NCBI RefSeq assembly: GCF_032970905.1
Contig: NZ_JAWJZA010000036.1
Reading direction: 5' to 3' (one strand)
DNA length: 5,991 nucleotides
DNA from: Veillonella absiana
GTDB taxonomy: Bacteria > Bacillota > Negativicutes > Veillonellales > Veillonellaceae
This document shows, in pieces, positions 5,393 to 5,991 of the stretch. Below the pieces are notes generated by a model, which ran no database searches, was not told the DNA's origin, and worked only from the letters and a program-made list of their open reading frames with translations. A program made the position numbers and the translations under genes. Positions within the stretch are counted from its first letter, which is position 1; each line of letters begins with the position of its first letter.

Positions 5393-5665
5393 TTACAGAT
5401 ACTTTAATTGTTTATCAATGACTTCGATTCGACTTTGCAGTAATTCTTTTTGTTCTTGAAGGAAGTCTTTATGTGTTTTTGTCGCATATTGATTTATTGC
5501 TAAGCCTCTGCCAAATCCACTACTAAAACCTCGTCTGCAAGCAAATCCAAGACCTAATCCAAGTCCAGCACCACGATTGACCGCATTTTTCCCTGTGCAA
5601 AAGCCTAAACCGTGTCCAGTCATTGTTCCAGCACCCATTGGGCCAGTTCCATCTCTTCTAGGCAT
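5393..5665 (-). CDS. DUF5320-type glycine-rich small protein with C-terminal coiled coil
   Basis: A 90-residue protein beginning MPRRDGTGPMGAGTMTGHG, the typical DUF5320 start. Residues about 6-55 are glycine-rich with scattered Cys and Arg. The last 25 or so residues (DFLQEQKELLQSRIEVIDKQ) form a heptad-like helix that should make a short coiled coil. The function of the family is unknown. It regularly neighbours DUF134 and NifX-like genes in anaerobes. The start at 5665 was chosen because GGAGG lies 8 nt upstream and matches the family N-terminus; an in-frame ATG at 5701 lies within the probable operator and near the transcription start, so it is unlikely to be used. This is the first gene of the operon. 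Confidence 0.8.
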   Translation of the reverse strand: MPRRDGTGPMGAGTMTGHGLGFCTGKNAVNRGAGLGLGLGFACRRGFSSGFGRGLAINQYATKTHKDFLQEQKELLQSRIEVIDKQLKYL

Positions 5666-5688
5666 ACCATTCGCCTCCTTGTAGTTTA

Positions 5689-5700
5689 TGACATATGCCA
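5689..5700. promoter_or_regulatory. Operator-like dyad, proximal copy
   Basis: TGACATATGCCA is the exact reverse complement of the distal copy at 5729-5740. It is itself nearly palindromic (core CATATG, 10 of 12 positions symmetric). It lies at about +6 to +17 relative to the predicted transcription start, where a bound repressor would block the promoter. Confidence 0.6.
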
Positions 5701-5712
5701 CTTACTATTATT

Positions 5713-5741
5713 AGTATACCTCTGTTAATGGCATATGTCAA
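5713..5741 (-). promoter_or_regulatory. Sigma-A (sigma-70) promoter of the operon
   Basis: The minus strand has a perfect -35 TTGACA (5741-5736), a 17-nt spacer and a -10 TATACT (5718-5713), one mismatch from consensus. The predicted transcription start is near 5706-5705, giving a leader of about 40 nt before the DUF5320 gene. The -35 box is part of the distal operator dyad. Confidence 0.8.
5729..5740. promoter_or_regulatory. Operator-like dyad, distal copy overlapping the -35 box
   Basis: TGGCATATGTCA contains five of the six bases of the -35 hexamer and is the exact inverted copy of 5689-5700, with 28 bp between them. The centres are 40 bp apart, close to four helical turns, which would put bound proteins on roughly the same DNA face. 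Occupancy should compete with RNA polymerase. Confidence 0.6.
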
Positions 5742-5865
5742 TAACTCTTTAGATTTTATTTTAAAAATATGCTATAAGATTGATATGAACCATCACTTCT
5801 ATTCAAAAGTTAAATTCTTCTGTCTTTACATCAGGTTATTATTATATATAAAATATTGAAAAACT
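5742..5865. other. AT-rich non-coding stretch between promoter and IS30 end
   Basis: I see no plausible gene, hairpin terminator or further strong promoter here. It includes runs such as ATTATATATAAAATA. It could serve as an upstream (UP-like) element for the promoter, but nothing specific supports this. Confidence 0.4.
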
Positions 5866-5897
5866 ATTTTTACTAAAATTGCAAGTTCAAATTGAAC
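5866..5897 (-). repeat. Probable terminal inverted repeat (transposase 3' side) of the IS30-type element
   Basis: The stretch ACTAAAATTGCAAGTTCAAA and the following TTGAAC resemble the ends of IS30-family elements and lie about 20-50 bp beyond the transposase stop codon, as usual. A perfect 13-bp dyad, GTTCAAATTGAAC, covers 5885-5897. The outer boundary is uncertain because the other end is outside the window. Confidence 0.4.
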
Positions 5898-5914
5898 ACC
5901 TTTAACCAAATAAT

Positions 5915-5989
5915 TTAAGCTGCATAGACGGTATCTAAATAAGCTTCAAATAAATCATCAGGCGTATCATACCCAAGGGACTTTCTAGG
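5915..5989 (-). CDS. IS30-family transposase, C-terminal 24 codons (cut by window edge)
   Basis: From the right edge the minus strand encodes PRKSLGYDTPDD followed by LFEAYLDTVYAA and a TAA at 5917-5915. The RPRKxLGYxTP motif is the hallmark C-terminus of IS30-family DDE transposases, which cut and join the element's ends. Only the end of the gene is visible, so it is not known whether the transposase is intact. Confidence 0.85.
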   Translation of the reverse strand, partial: PRKSLGYDTPDDLFEAYLDTVYAA

Positions 5990-5991
5990 TA

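Noticed and set aside
1..5991. Composite transposon carrying the operon
   Set aside because: The two flanking elements belong to different families (IS3 and IS30), so they would not mobilise the interval together.

Overview
The window suggests a low-GC anaerobic Firmicute, most likely a member of the Clostridia. The evidence is the strong AT bias, GGAGG-type Shine-Dalgarno (SD) sites before almost every gene, and a gene set (DUF134 regulator, NifX-like proteins, paired ferredoxin-containing MinD-type ATPases, NifU-like scaffold, Mrp ATPase, C-GCAxxG-C-C protein) that is typical of strict anaerobes. I cannot name a species.

Layout: essentially everything is on the minus strand, so the operon reads from right to left. 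The right edge (5915-5991) holds the last 24 codons of an IS30-type transposase and its probable terminal repeat. A near-consensus sigma-A promoter follows at 5713-5741, flanked by two copies of a 12-bp operator-like dyad. It drives one tight operon: DUF5320 small protein (5665-5393), DUF134 HTH protein (5329-4952), NifU-like scaffold (4919-4545), NifX-like protein 1 (4570-4202), ferredoxin/P-loop ATPase A (4200-3340), ferredoxin/P-loop ATPase B (3362-2478), a broken metallo-beta-lactamase-fold gene (2481-1958), an Mrp/NBP35 ATPase (1940-1092), a broken C-GCAxxG-C-C gene (1095-809) and NifX-like protein 2 (793-434). An intrinsic terminator at 372-413 closes the operon.

Beyond it lies a short region (about 200-348) with degenerate, roughly 32-bp repeats that look like the 3' end of the 23S rRNA uracil methyltransferase gene rlmD (rumA). 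The last copy has its own terminator (145-189). The left edge (1-116) is the start of an IS3-family element: its terminal repeat and the first 13 codons of OrfA.

How the genes may work together: the set resembles the orange-protein (ORP) loci of Desulfovibrio and related anaerobes. There, two MinD-like ATPases with inserted [4Fe-4S] domains work with NifX/ORP-type metal-cluster proteins. Here a NifU-like scaffold and an Mrp/NBP35 cluster carrier are added. The inferred job is assembly or handling of an Fe-S or mixed-metal cluster, probably autoregulated by the DUF134 protein. There are no nitrogenase genes. Parts of the operon are decaying: two members have internal deletions with frame disruption, the NifU start codon appears to have changed to ATT, and the Mrp protein lacks one cysteine of its CPxC motif. 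The locus lies between two unrelated IS elements and beside a probable integration scar.
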